DNA of 64,000 nucleotides from NCBI GenBank assembly GCA_021234155.1, contig JAJEKV010000003.1:13624386-13688385 (forward strand). The letters run 5' to 3'. Below, piece after piece: positions 12,115-24,900 of this stretch. Both the position numbers and the translations under genes were made by a program. Source of the DNA: Isoetes taiwanensis. Its lineage: Eukaryota; Streptophyta; Lycopodiopsida; Isoetales; Isoetaceae. The notes under the pieces are model-generated. The model made no database searches and was not told where the DNA came from. It worked only from the letters and a program-made list of their open reading frames with translations. The stretch's first letter is position 1, and each line of letters opens with the position of its first letter.

Positions 12115-12232
12115 CGGGGTTTTTAATCCGGCGCGATGTCCAAATCCGCTTGTCGCGTTTTGTATTGGGTCCCATAGACCGATTGGTCTCCGTGGACAAT
12201 AAAAGTACCTTCCTTCCTTCCTTCCTTCCTTC

Positions 12233-13849
12233 TCGCGTCCCATCATATGAGAGAAGCAAATATGGTCTCAGGAAGAAGAGAAATGCTAAGACTGCAAATC
12301 CGGCACGGCCATTGCATCTCATGCGTTGCCCACATTTTACTTAAGAGCTTTGCCCTGTATAAAACCACGAAACCCTAAACTTCAAAAGCATACAGTTTCG
12401 TATAGATACATCCAGCTTTTCCTCTATTCACTTTTGTCATTTCTTATACATAACGCATTTTCACAACCATGGATCTTGGCAAAACAATTGCCCTAACCCA
12501 TGTATTTCTAGTTTTTTGTCGAGACATGCTCCCACTACCCCTATGGTTTCTGATGCTCAATTTTTTGTAGAAATCCCCTTACAAAATATTTGAAGAACTC
12601 AGGATAACTTACTAAATAGGATTGCCTCTTTTTGGAAGTCTTAATTATGAGGCCGTTTCTGTAAGATCACCTTACCTTGGTGCGGTAGCTCCATTCTAGT
12701 CATGCTAGTCAATTAGGGGGATTAACCCTCAAATACTTCTTTTCTATAATAATAATAATAAAAAAAAATGCAGTAGTGTCTTTTATTTGAAAAGAATATT
12801 CGCGAGATTATTGTGATGTCACTGGAATATGCTGTAATTATGAACATTCGGATGATTATAGCAAATAGCACTAGCTTGATCCAAGGGCGGGCAATGATCA
12901 AATCAATATAGCTTGCGAGGACCGCAATTTAAGAACGATTCTGCACATTTGCCCTTAGAAACTTGGCACCAGGTTATGGAGCTTCTTGAGGTCCTCATTG
13001 TAACATTACCACTTCGAACTTCCCTGCAAACACCAATCACCTCTATAGACATACTTTGAGTTGATGCCACAGTGCAAACTGAGCCAGAGATATCCCCAAG
13101 TACCTCCCGCATAGACGCCATGGTCCAAACTGACGCGAGCCACTACCATATACAGATTCAGATGTAGATGTGCAAGATGCAGCTCTTGACCGGGCACATA
13201 GGCCACATGCCAGGCCTCAGAACAGACACGGAGTATGGGCTCGGGTCAAGCTGAGTAGGATCGTCACTTGAATTTGCGTATTATAGGGGTCGCAAAAGCA
13301 AGTTCGCGTTCATGTTCAGATACAGAGGCACTTATACGATTTTTCTCGGATACAATGCATATCCGAAAACTAGGATCTTTTACAGTGCAAAGAGTGGGTG
13401 CGCATCGGCCTGACAAGCCACGCCATCCCTAGTGCAATTTTCAGAGTCCTAAGGTAGGCTACGCGTTTTGCAGAGGCACTCACTTCTCGATACAAGAGGA
13501 CCTCTCAGCTAACTTGTCAGCAATACGAGCTCTGCAAGGTTCGAGAGGCCAGGCTCTAGAAGAAATGGGTCGTATATCGCGAAGGCTCAGCAATTGTTCT
13601 TGATCAGTGGCCTGCTAACCCTTAGCTGGGGTATTTCTAGGCGCCTCCCCATGGTTGGCGAGCTCTGCTTTTTTAGGAAAATTTTGCAAACTTGTATAGT
13701 TCTTGATTCACTAACGGGGCTTTTTAGTCCCCTAGTTTTTGTTTGGGCTTTTGCTTTGTACCGTCACATGGCCCGGGGGAGGGGGGGTCTCTCTGTGGAT
13801 GTAAAAATGCTTAACTTATCTATCTCTTATTTAAACCATAAGTGGTGCT
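12233..13849. other. Intergenic region with a TATA-like site and a short-repeat-ended insert
   Basis: A TATAAAA motif near 12358-12364 is followed by a leader-like region and a 33-codon ORF from ATG near 12470 (MDLGKTIALTHVFLVF...), too short to call. At 12750-12768 an (ATA)n/poly(A) tract follows a structured stretch (12640-12740, ctgtaagatcaccttacctt), resembling the 3' tail of another LINE. From 12800 to 13849 no conserved coding sequence is seen. Confidence 0.35.
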
Positions 13850-14392
13850 GCTGCCATGGTATGGCAGCATAGAAGAGCATTGCACACAAATGGCATGTTG
13901 ACTTGAGCATTTGAATATAAAGCTGCAAATTTGATGACTTTCACAAGTAGACACTAGCTTGAAGAGCCAAGGAGAGGACATTCATGGAAGATCACACAAG
14001 CAAGCAAGGAAATAAGATTCAAGCAAAGCAATTTGAAGATTGGAAGACCCCTCAAATCGACTTGGTATGTGGTTTACTTTGAGTTCTTGACATGAACACC
14101 TTTTCACATGGTTCATCTCTAGAGTTTATCACCTTATTCCTATTCAAAACATCCTACTTGCCTCATATTCCATGTTTCACCTTCATATCCCATAGCATTT
14201 TGACAAATAGCCTTTTCTTTAGTCAAAACATACCATTCATGCACCATTCACACCACATACACTTATCATGCCATCACCATCTTAAAGAAGCAAAAATTCT
14301 ACTCAATTTTGCCTCTCCCATGATGTAAGGTCATGTTCTCTCTCTAGAAGTCAAAGTGGAGAGAGAAAGTGCACTAATTCCTAAGGGAAGCA
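13850..14392. repeat. 545-bp dispersed repeat, copy 1 (possible solo LTR)
   Basis: Nearly the same sequence recurs at 45084-45629 in direct orientation, with scattered substitutions and few indels. Both copies start with a perfect 9-bp inverted repeat (TGCTGCCAT, 3-nt spacer, ATGGCAGCA), giving TG at the start, and end ...GGGAAGCA or ...GGGAAACA, giving CA. Sequence outside differs at both ends. TG...CA ends suggest LTRs, but no PBS or PPT abuts them and the flanks do not show matching target duplications. Confidence 0.65.
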
Positions 14393-14429
14393 TGAAAAAG
14401 TCAAACAATCAAATTATTACATAAAAGTT

Positions 14430-14810
14430 GCAAGTACATGTGTATTAGTGCCAAATTGATCCATGTCACCATCCAAAATTGCCAAATCACCATCCACATC
14501 ATCACCATTGCCATGTCATCACAATATATGTCACTCCTCATGAAAATTCAGTCTTTCAAAAATTTGACCTAAGCAAAGTCATTTAGACTCTTAAGGGGAC
14601 ATGTCATCATGCCACATCATCATTAATGCCTCCACATCATCACACACATGTCATTCACATCATTTCCACCACATCAAAAGTTTTGACTAGAAAAAAGACA
14701 TTTTGCCAGCTTGTTTGACACATCATCATCTCGTGTTGCCATGTCATCCTCCATTTTGCCAACTCGCCATGCCAACTTGCCACTTCATCATATTCTTGCC
14801 CCATTTTGAG
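14430..14810. repeat. Degenerate minisatellite-like CATCA/CCATGTCAT region
   Basis: Short words catcaccat, ccatgtcatc, ccacatcatc and gccaactt recur many times over about 380 bp without a fixed period. No coding capacity on this strand. Confidence 0.5.
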
Positions 14811-17800
14811 TCAAAAAGCCAAGTATTCATTTTCTAAAGAAGATTCTTCCATGTCATAGAGCATCGAAAAAAATTCCATTTGAAAAAAAGAATTTTCAAA
14901 AAAGACCTTGTATTGCCTATCCTGGTCCCTATGGTTTACTATATGTAATTGTGCATGGTACGTACATGAGTTGCATACGTACATGGCACATAAGCAAGGG
15001 TTTGCTTCCTTGACCAAGGGTTTACAAAAGAGATTTTCATTGCAAGAGAGGTTTGAGGAGCTCTGTGGTGGTGAAGAGGAGGCCAGAGGAGACACTCGGG
15101 GGAGGATCGCATCCACGCTGTGGAGGCAAGAGCTTAGAGAGGCGGCATCAACTCGTTCTTCTTTTTCAGGTGGGGTTTTCAAGGATTCAAGTGAGTGATA
15201 AGCCATTGTGAATCATTAGATGCATGCTCCGGTAAAGGATTTACTGTGTACTTATTAGCTTGATTAGTTATGTATCTTTGCGAGATAACAAGTGTAAGCT
15301 GAAGAGAACATGGAGATACTGAGTAATGGCTATGTTTCCATTGTTCATAGTTATTTTGAGTTAAACTGTAGTGAAGTTCTGGATTGGAATGGGATGCTAA
15401 GAGATAGAATCAGCTTCGACGGTTCCAGAATCATTCCAACAGATATTGACAGGTAGAAAAAAGGGATCATTCTACAACAAAGAGTTAGATTCATAATCGG
15501 AAGGGTCGTTTTGGATTTCTTCAGGACCTGTGGAGCAGATTTGTGAAGCTATCATGCTGGGCTCGGATTCATGTGCAAATAGGCTTAATTGGATGCTAAG
15601 ATGCCGATTTGGCCAAGAAAAGGGCCGATTTGAGAGGATAAGGGCTGGAATAGCTGTTTGAGCCTGCATCGAAGTTGTTATGATCGGAATTAGAACTCTG
15701 AAAAGTGCTTTGAATTGACCTAGTATAGGTCGGATTTCCTGGGTATAGGGCCGATTGGACTTTAGGCTGATGCATGCTGTGCTGAGATATGTAAATCGAT
15801 CCCTGAAAGGGTTGATATTTCGCCCTGTGCACAGGTCGAGAGTCTAAAATTGTTCTGCTTTAGGTCTACGTTATTGTCTTTAGTTATAATTGGTGGTCGA
15901 TTTGTTGCTCTCTTTGTGCTTCTTAATAAATGCTAACTAATGTTAGAAGTACCAAGATATAAAGGAACATTCGATCCTTGAATCGAGCACAGACTATCCA
16001 CAGCATAAGCCCAGGCGAGCTGCAAGAGAATTGGTGAAGCATAAAGCATAAAGATATGGAAGAACTTGTTTTTCATGAAAAATAACGCACAATACGGAAT
16101 AAGATGTAATTTAAGATTAAAAAGTCTAGAACCCTTGAAAATTGGTATTTCTTGGCCTGGAGATGGGACTCAGTCTAAGGGTCAGTTGACAGATATTATA
16201 TGCAGTTACGGTCATGAGACGGTGTGCTTTTTTAAGCTAGAAGTGTGTGATTTTGAGAACTTGCATTGGATGCATTATTAAATTGAAAGCTAAGGATTTT
16301 GGGGGTTTTAATATGGGATATTAAAACTATAGCTTATGATTATTTATAAATATGGAGAGGTAGCCATGCTAAGGAATAGCTTTGTACAGATACTGCACCT
16401 AGAGGGTCTCTCGCCATCAAGGGTAACTAAGGTGGTATGTGGATCAGTAAAGTGTTGTAACTTAGATTGGGAGCTATGGAAGTGGCTTTTGATATTAAAA
16501 TATAAAACCTTAGCTAGGTGATCCTATTTGAATAATATCATGGAGTTAGCCTATATCGTCACCATAATAGTGGTTCAGGGATGCTACATCGACATGCTGG
16601 ATTGCTATCAAGGTCTTCATCACTGAGTTGCTACCTCGAGATGGCATAGGATGTATGAGTTGCATTCGTTATGGTGGGGAATGGGTAATCTGAGATTCTT
16701 CGTATTTACTCTCGGAGATTGGTTTGTATCAAGCTACTTGAACGTGGGTAAGTTGTATGGGCAACATCGGCAATAGTATAATTTAGGCACATGTTTAGCA
16801 AATATTCTAATGAACACCACATGTCATAGTCGTTGCATTGTTTCACTGTCGTCTTGGTATTTGATTAAGTCTATTGGAACCTCCAGGGTCGGGCTTCTAG
16901 GTTCGGTGCTCTAGGTTGCTCCAGCATGCTCATGTTGATTTGTGATTCTCTGTGGTATTCTTGTGCTCTGTGACACCAGGCGTAGCTTCCCTGATCAGGA
17001 TGCTACGTCAACTCTTGTGACTCCATGGTAAGAGGTCGTCCAGCGCCAGACGTGGGCTGGGAAGGGTATGCGCATACGAGGTTCATCCCACCAACTCTGC
17101 CAACGGGGCTCGGAATGTGAGTTGGCTGTGCACTTCTCTGCTAACAGGGCCTGCATGTAGGTTGGCTGAGCTTCCCATTGTCCCGGAGCTATGTGTCATG
17201 ATGGTTTGTTATTTTGGCTATATTCTTTGCTTCTGATGTTCATGTTTGATATTTCCTTGGAGTATGTTGTCATTGTCTTAGCATTGTACTCACCTAAGGT
17301 TCTCCGTTTGTGTTTATGCTTATTCAAGATTTCCAGAGTATTTCCATGCATGCAGTGGCAGCCAGGGATCCCCACTTAGTCACGAGGACTAATGCCAGTG
17401 AGTGCATGTGCAGTGAAAGAGCAAGGCGATGGCACCAGCGTTGTTGTGGCTCATGGATGAGCAAGAAGCTTTTAGGGTTGAGTTCTTAAACATGGATGTT
17501 GAACCGTTGAGAATATGGATTCTTTGGATGTTAATGTTATCTGATTATATTGAGATCTCAAGTACTTGCTCATTGAGTTTTGAGTGTGCAATTTTACTGT
17601 GCAAGAGGACGATTCAATTCTTCACCATATTCAATTGTTTGACACACCAACCTAGAATTAGGGCAATATTGACAAGATCTCGAGTTGCCCGGAGGGTCAA
17701 CTCAGCAGGCTCATCACATTGCCCTTCATTTTTAGGTTCTTGGGAATCGTGCCAAAGTTCAGAAAAATAAAAATAAAAAAAAATTCCTATCTACCCCTCC

Positions 17801-19363
17801 CCCGGCCTAGACTCTCCTCCATCCAATCTCCCCCCACCATGTGGTACACCCGGGCATGTGGGGCGGTAACGGACCGAATCCCACGTGAGCATAGCACGTA
17901 ATTTTAATAATCCACGTGTGCTATGCCTTATATATCCATGTCTGCCTTTATGAAAATATCTGTGGGATAAATGGCCAAGTTTTCTCCAGAACCTTAAAAT
18001 CCTATCGTGCCAAGATCCGTCTGTTTGCCTAGAATCAACCATCAAATCATTGTGAAAACACTCAGATCTGCTCATCCTAGGCCAAGAACGACAAAATTAA
18101 ACTAGAAGACAAGATTATAGGCCGAAATTGCCAAGAACAGGCCGGAACAGAGCTTTTTTGAAAAGGGGAATTGACACAGAGGAATTATGAGGGCTTTGGG
18201 CAAAATAATCGACCAACACTGCTCATTTTGAGACCGGTTTTGAAGGACTTTAGCTTGAATCTGCCTTCCGAACTTCAAAATCCATGGTTTACCTGATGCT
18301 ACTATTTTATTTGCTATTTTGAAGAATGATTTGATCATGTACCCAAGACCACAGAGCTTGGGAATCTGACTTATGATTGTTTAATATTGAAATGAATAAA
18401 AATCCAACCCTTGGTGATATATCTAAGTTGAATTTGCACTCTTCTTTCAAAACAAGGTAAAGCAATAAGGTAAAAAAGAAATCTGAAGGTGAAATAGTAT
18501 ATCTAAAGCTCATTGTGAACTAGATCTCATCATATTTAAATTCCACATCACAACTAAATTAAGTTGCATTCAGCACATATATTCAAGAGGTCTAGTGTTT
18601 GCAAGATCAAGTGCATTTGCAGAAAATAGTCCATCTAGGAAAGAGCACAAAAAGTTGGAAAAACATAAAGAAAGCATTCTTAACTTGCCTGATTACAGTA
18701 TTCTTGCTAGTTTTTGCATTTCTCAAGTAAAAAATTGCATTCTCAAGTTTATAGCCGCATTTTTGATCAGGCAAGCAGTCCTCCCTTGCTCACAGACAAC
18801 TAAAAAGTAGTAGAGTACATCCAAAGTTCAAAAAAGATCATTAAGATATCAATTTGCCAAACTCTGCTTGTTGTTTTCTCACTATGACAGTAGTCAGGAC
18901 AAATCTTGAATTTCAAGGATTTTCTGCATCTGTTTTTGCCAAAAAGAGAGTTTGATCCTTGTGTACAGACGTATCAGAGAGAGAATCAAGCATCAAAACT
19001 CCAAAAGAACTCATATTATTTGATCTGCAAAAAAGTGCACTCTGTCAGGGATATTGACTTTTTTTTTACCCAGTTAGAATTGCATATTTGAGTGACCTGT
19101 GCTATTCTTTTGGCATCTGACTTTTGGCCTAGCACTCCTCAAGGCTTTAAGTGGTTGTAACATTTGAAATCATGATTAGATCTTGCTTTGCTTAAAATGG
19201 TATCCTTCTTTCTGAGGTAGTCTTTTTCCGATTTGGGAAAGCAGTTCTAAAGTTGTATTCAGGCTTTATTCTTGGGACTTCCTCACACAGAGTGGTTGCC
19301 TTAAGCAACTTGGAGGTTCTAAACCATTGAGGTTGAAGATTTTCCAGGAACACCTTCAACATT
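14811..19363. other. Repeat-derived non-coding region upstream of the gypsy gag
   Basis: No host gene recognised. A 131-codon minus ORF (14811-15206) has no recognisable domain. 15300-17640 has the mixed composition of LTR sequence but no second copy in the window. 17640-17830 contains an A-rich tract (about 17765-17790). 18100-19360 should include the 5' LTR and leader of the gypsy element, but no matching 3' LTR after 41164 was found, so the LTR cannot be delimited. Confidence 0.4.
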
Positions 19364-20385
19364 TTGGAGGTTCTACCGAGATCTCACGTGGATCTTGTGG
19401 AACTCATGGCTCCTAGAAGAAGTAATGAGTCTGCTGAGCAAGTACATACTGAACCTCAAGAAAATACAGGAGTGCATGTTGCACAGCTTGGATCAACTAG
19501 TCAAGGTACTGTAGGTATGCAATATTTTGAGCTTAATATGCCTATTTCTCCTCCTATCTTTGACCCTAATGTCAATGCTAACGATTTCCTAAAGACTTTT
19601 GAGGAATACTACTTAGATTATGGTTACAAAAAGGGAAGGAAGTTCTCAGAGTTCAAAAAGTCCTTCAAGAATGATGAGGTAAGGGCTTGGCTTGAGTATG
19701 TCATCAGCACAGGTGTGAACACTTGGGAAGAAATTGAGAAGCAATTCTTGGAGAGGTTTGGTAAGCTCATTGAACCTCAGGACTTGGTCTTTGAATTGCA
19801 ATCTTTCAATATCAAGCTGGGAGAAATTGTTCATCAGTATGTTGAGAGATTCCATATGCATTTAACTAAATGCCAAAATAACCATGTTCCAAATCACACT
19901 CTACACCTTGTGGCATGTTTTATAAAAGGTCTTAGCAGTAGGCCTAGAGTCTATAGAAAAATGTATAAGCTCGAGAAGCTATTGAGATTGCCAATGTTTC
20001 TTCTTATCTTCCTGATGATGTGCACATGACTAATGATCCATTCTTTCCAGATTATAAGCCAGAATACATCGGACCTGGTCCAGTACCAGTCTATGCTATC
20101 CAAAAGGAAAAAAAGAAGCCAAAGGTCGAGGATTCAACCAGTCCTGTAGCTGATGTCAGAGATGAAATCTCACAGGTATCTAAAGCATTGCTGGAGGTCA
20201 CAAAACAACTTCAACAAATGAAAACCTCGAGACCTGAAAGGAAGACTTATCCACCTTGTGCACGTTGCCAAAGAGATACTCACTCTTCTGATTATTGTTG
20301 GTATAGACCATGCACAAAATGTGGAAAGAGAGGACATTTTGGTAAGGAGTGCCCAATCTGTGCCTTGCACGGCAATTGGAGATTA
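19364..20385 (+). pseudogene. gag: Gypsy gag (capsid region and zinc knuckle), 3' part cut by insertion
   Basis: Two overlapping frames give a Ty3/gypsy gag. The first (19364-20029) includes FDPNVNANDFLKTFEEYY, EVRAWLEYV, WEEIEKQFLERFGKL and HQYVERFHMHL, which match the retrotransposon gag core. The second (20020-20388) carries CARCQRDTHSSDYC and the zinc knuckle CTKCGKRGHFGKEC (CX2CX4HX4C). Gag binds element RNA and forms the particle. The frame is cut at 20385 by the LTR element and resumes at 31195. A one-base shift between the 19364 and 20020 frames shows decay. Confidence 0.8.
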
Positions 20386-21980
20386 TGACGTTCCAGCACA
20401 GTATACGGTCTTAAGACGTATACTGTACTGCCTCGTCACACGTACACGCCATTCCGACTGACGTGTACGCCAATGTGTAGCCGAGCAGGTAGCACCCTAG
20501 GGGGCAACTTGCAAGGTGTGTGCATTTAATTATGGGCACAATTGCCCATATGCACACTTATCCATGTGTGTGTCAATGTGTACACATTTATCCATGTGTA
20601 CACATTTACCCATGTGGATATCCTAGGCACTTATTTAATATAAGTGGGGCCACATCCAATTATCCCACATGCCTAAAGGGGATAATGGGCCTAACCCTTT
20701 GTCTATATAGGTTAAGGAAACCCTAACTTGCCATTTTCGTCCATAGGGTTTTAGGGCTCTGTTTTGCTTGCTCCATGAGTCAAAACCGCATCCCAGACTC
20801 TGTCTGAGCGAACCAGCTCGTTAGTTTCCCAATCTAGCTTCATCTTCTAGCAGCAGAGCAGGATGGTCGAGTTCAGAGCAGGAGGAGCGAGCCAAGGATC
20901 AGGTATTTAGTCAATTTAATAGCCTAAACCGTCTTCCAGTCATTGAATCAGTAGGTTTAGCCTATTAACCCGTAGCAGCCATTTAGATCTCTAGATACCA
21001 AGCTCTAACTAAAGAACCTAACTCTATGATATAGATTAGATCTTGTTCTTTAGTTCTTCTGTGATATGTATGATGATGTATCTCTGTGGACTCATTGTAT
21101 TGGGAAGGGGGGTAGAGACCCTAAAGCCTGGTAGTTGATGCTCCTAGCTAGCCTCTTTAGCACACTGTAAATTTGGCATGTGTACAAGAACCACACCTGG
21201 TTGTGGGTGAAGGGGCCAGACTGGCTTATAAGGAGGTTCGTGTTCTGACTCTTGAACGATCCCTCTGGTGTGTAAGGCCTACCGGGGATCATTGTGGACT
21301 AGGTCTAATGGCTTGCCACTGCGTGTGGGCAAGGCATGGGCTCGACATCCGTGGAGTGATGCGTCACTCTCCATTGGGTTCAAGTCGAATAAGGGCAGTG
21401 GCCCTCTAGTCACCTTGAGTCAGCATGTAGATCTCTGGAGGGAGTGATCCCTACCTGCCCCATCGGAACTGGGGAGATGCAACCCAGGAGTAGCCCCTTT
21501 GGCTATGCATCCGGCGGGCTACAGTCAGGTCCCAACACTTTTCAGCCTACTCTGCAAAGTGTGCACAGGAGGGGCGGATGGAGTGGACTACCCTAAGCCA
21601 TGTTCTCATGCCAGCCAAATCCATTGCCATGAATTCTGTCTGCAATGAACTCTGGAGACCCAAGCCGTCAGGCATCCCCTTTGAGTCTGAGTCTTGGGTA
21701 GGATTTCCATATGTGATGTACTGATCCTTGTCTATGCAGATATGTGATGGGCCATCCTTCGAGATGGTTATGTGATGTTGATGTTGTATACTGACATGTA
21801 TGTTTACGCTTCTGCAGCTAGGTAGGCCCTGAGGGAGACAGGGTAAATGACCCCTTCATTCTTCCCACTGCAAGGTTGCAGTGATACGTGGAGGGCCCTG
21901 TATCAGTATGGAGCTGGTATAGGGGATGAACTCCTGTTTGTATACGGTGAGTGCACCGTATATGAGTAGGGGACGTCACA
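20386..21980 (+). repeat. 5' LTR of the LARD-like element
   Basis: 1595 bp, beginning TGACGTTCCAGCACAG and ending GGGGACGTCACA. A near-perfect palindrome at 20399-20424 (core GTCTTAAGAC) sits 13 bp inside the start, and a TATACGGTG/CACCGTATA inverted repeat (21941-21962) sits 18 bp inside the end. A TATA-like word (ctatatagg, near 20703) could direct transcription of the element RNA. Confidence 0.9.
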
Positions 21981-21981
21981 G

Positions 21982-21993
21982 TGGTATCAGAGC
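21982..21993 (+). other. Primer-binding site (initiator Met-tRNA)
   Basis: TGGTATCAGAGC directly after the 5' LTR, complementary to the 3' end of plant initiator Met-tRNA, the usual primer for plant LTR elements. Confidence 0.9.
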
Positions 21994-24900
21994 AATGTTC
22001 TTGGAGACCAAGAGCAAAGCACTGGCCATGCTCCCAGTAGTACTAACTTGATAGGATTCTCAAACCTCGAAAAGTGGGAAAATTTTTTTCTCATTTTTGT
22101 AGTATATGCTAAGCTAGTAACAGTTAAGCGAATTGGAACAAAAAAAAAAAGGGGACTAAAAACAGTTGAGCCAAATCTTTCTAAGACATTAGGCCATAAA
22201 CACCTTAATACTTGATGAATTTCAAAAAGGTAACATGCTAGATCGAGTTTTAAGGTAAGCATTAGTTAGATTTGTGTGTACGAGCACATAGAGCGAGAGA
22301 TACAAGAAGAGGAGAGGGCAGAACGAGAGCAGGAGACCAAGGTTCAAGAAGCAGCAGAGCAGAAGCTGGTCCAACATTTTGAAGACTCAACAGCCTGCAC
22401 AGTACACGCCAAGAGAGTAACTCTAATGAAGAAAGATATGCACTTAGCCAGTCATATCAGAGCCTTATTAATTTCGTAAATGATAGAATTTTGTTTAATA
22501 CAAAGTGTTTTAGAGTGAATTATATTTGTATGAAGTTGCTTAATTGAGTTAAGTTACTGAGTTCTAGCTTTTGCTTCAGTCAAAACAGACATCCTAGGCC
22601 TCACACGTCGCGCCAGGACCGAAAATGAAAAGTTCATTATTGGTCTGGGTGCAACGTGTGAGACCATGCCCCAAAAGTGCCCAAAACAGCTCCAAATCGA
22701 CCAAATAAGAGGTCAATTCTGCTTAACTCGATGATTCCAGCAGAATTAGACCCTTATATCACCCAAATTGGACAAGTTTAACCCATTTAGAGCCAATGTC
22801 TTACACGTCACGCCAGGACCGAAAATGAAAAGTTCATTATTGGTCTGGGCGCAATGTGTGAGACCTCCAAACTTTGAACCTCCATAACTTGAGCTACAGA
22901 GCTCCAAATCGCCTGAAATTTGTTGCAATAGGACCGTTAGAAATGTCAAACCCCAGCTCAAAATGACCAAAATTGCTCAAACCCTTGAATTGTTTTTCCA
23001 AACTGTGGTTTATTTGTAAATAGAAGCATACCCCATTAGTACCTCGCAAGCATTGCTCTCAGCTCAAAGCTGATGCCTTACTCCTAGATAGGAGTGCTCA
23101 AGAACACCCCTTTGTTATAGCCATCTAGACCTCCACATAGCAACCCAAGTCCAACTATTGGTACATCACCTCTGCTCATGCCAAAGGCATAAACCTTGAC
23201 CTAATTCTGTGTTCTTCTAATAGAGTTTGACTTATATAGCCACCACATTGACACTTCCCTATTGCCAGGATACCTAGAAAGGAGCTAGAGTCTAGAGCTG
23301 CCCAAGTCACTCCATGTGTAGACATTGGATTCCCCCAAACCAACTTTGCTAGGACCTTAGAGTATGCCTCAAACATCATGGAGGTTTTGCAAAACAACCC
23401 TCATTTCATGCCATACCACACGTCCTAATGTCCATAGACTTGGAGATTATAGATATGTCTCCAGTAATGCTGCTCGAGCCATCTTGCTTGCTTATAGAGC
23501 CCAAAATGTTGTAGGAGAACCCTTCAGGTGGACCCTTAGACTCTAGAATATACGAGCGTTGCTTTCGAAGTACAGGGCCAGAGCCACAGAAGAGCTAGAG
23601 GCGCAACTTCTTGAAGACATCAAGGTCCCAGCCGATGTACAGACAGATAAGGAGAGGAGACCGAAAAGGCAGACCCAAGAGAGGGAAGCACAACGACAAA
23701 CACCTCAACCGACAAACGAGTAGAACAGGACACCACCGGCCCATCATCAATCTTCATCAAATGGGAAGAATATTTGGTAACCAACGGCATCAAGAATCTT
23801 CTAGATGTTAACCTCCCGGCTACCACGTCCACGAGTTCACATCAGAAAGAGGATCTCGACGCCTTCACCAACTCGACGCACACGAGTTTCAAATGGAAGA
23901 ATACAAGGCAGCAAAATACAGGTGCAGGAAGACGTTAGACATCGATGCCATGTTAGCATCACGAGCTAAGGCCAGAGGGCATAATCTTCCGTCGAGGAGA
24001 GAAGTCATGGCGACACAGGAGCGTATAAAAACCGGAGGGAAGACCACCACGACCTTGCAACCCAGCAGCTCAAGCGAATGTCATGCAATGTCAACAAAAG
24101 GAGCAACCAAGCTAGGCAACCACAAAGCACCTTAGGCTGACCAGGACGAGCTTCCAGCTCCCTTGCACCAGCAGGAGAACTTTCATCGGTTCCAAAAAGT
24201 AGGAGACCATGAGGGGGAGGAGACGCATATCAGGGAACATCTCCAACTTGAAGGCCTATATCAGCATTAGGGGCAATATCAAGGAGGAGAATGTTCTGCT
24301 CGAACAAGAATTCCGGACCCAGAAACACCTAGAAACCAAAGGAAGGACGACTTTACTACGTCAGCCAAGGAGTGCGAGATTCGAATGGATAGGACCCAAG
24401 GGACGGAGGAGACGACCTAGCCAGCAGGTACAAATCGCGCAAAGGCAACCAGAAGGAGCCATGGTAGGGGCAATGGAGATGACCACACTTCCAGGCACAG
24501 GAGAGACACTTCGGAATGAAGCAAAGCCCAAGCAACAGGAGTCGCATTCAGAAATTCAACCTGCGGAGGAATGACAATGCCTGCCTACCGGCCACGATCT
24601 CAGAGCTTCGAAGACATTCAAGAATGCTCGACTGCAACAGCCAGGTGACCCTACTCAAGCGATCAATGGCACCGCACATCGACAATCTTGCAATGACACA
24701 CCGCATGTAGGGACATTGAGCGGTCACCGCATTCCTTACGACGGACATACACATTAAGAAGGAGCATCTTTTTCAAGGGATCACATCGATGAACACTCTT
24801 TGCAACTTGGGGTGACGAGCTCGGATCAGACATGAAGCTCAACCATAGTAGCAGCATCTCAAGGAATCCCGGAGTCAACCAGAACGAAGAAGATGCAGCA

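Larger units (their letters stand above)
9570..12232 (+). mobile_element. LINE copy 2, same family as copy 1, degenerate
   Basis: Several plus-strand frames together spell a LINE ORF2. At 10225-10375 GFPRQWTLAGLFPF and DPHYPANYRAIMVDSVFAKL form the RT entry block. At 10700-10745 PTLFGLYIDQ follows. From 10908 to 11420 a long open stretch reads GVNLAKTRVV, TYKYLGVEFPSS, LVEPVLLYGVEVWGPVVS and HIVYFQKVV. Frame changes separate the blocks, so it is inactive. The 3' end has the conserved hairpin (12098-12114), the family block gggtcccata/ggtctccgtggacaataaaa (12166-12205) and a (CCTT)n tail at about 12208-12232. The 5' boundary near 9570 is approximate. GC content is much higher than the AT-rich flanks. 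Confidence 0.85.

Noticed and set aside
14811-15206. 131-codon minus ORF
   Set aside because: No recognisable domain. It partly overlaps a plus ORF of similar length in repeat-rich DNA, so coding is not supported.
15960-15985. ttcgatccttgaatcgagc, similar to a tRNA T-loop
   Set aside because: No acceptor stem, anticodon arm or B-box/A-box spacing could be found around it.
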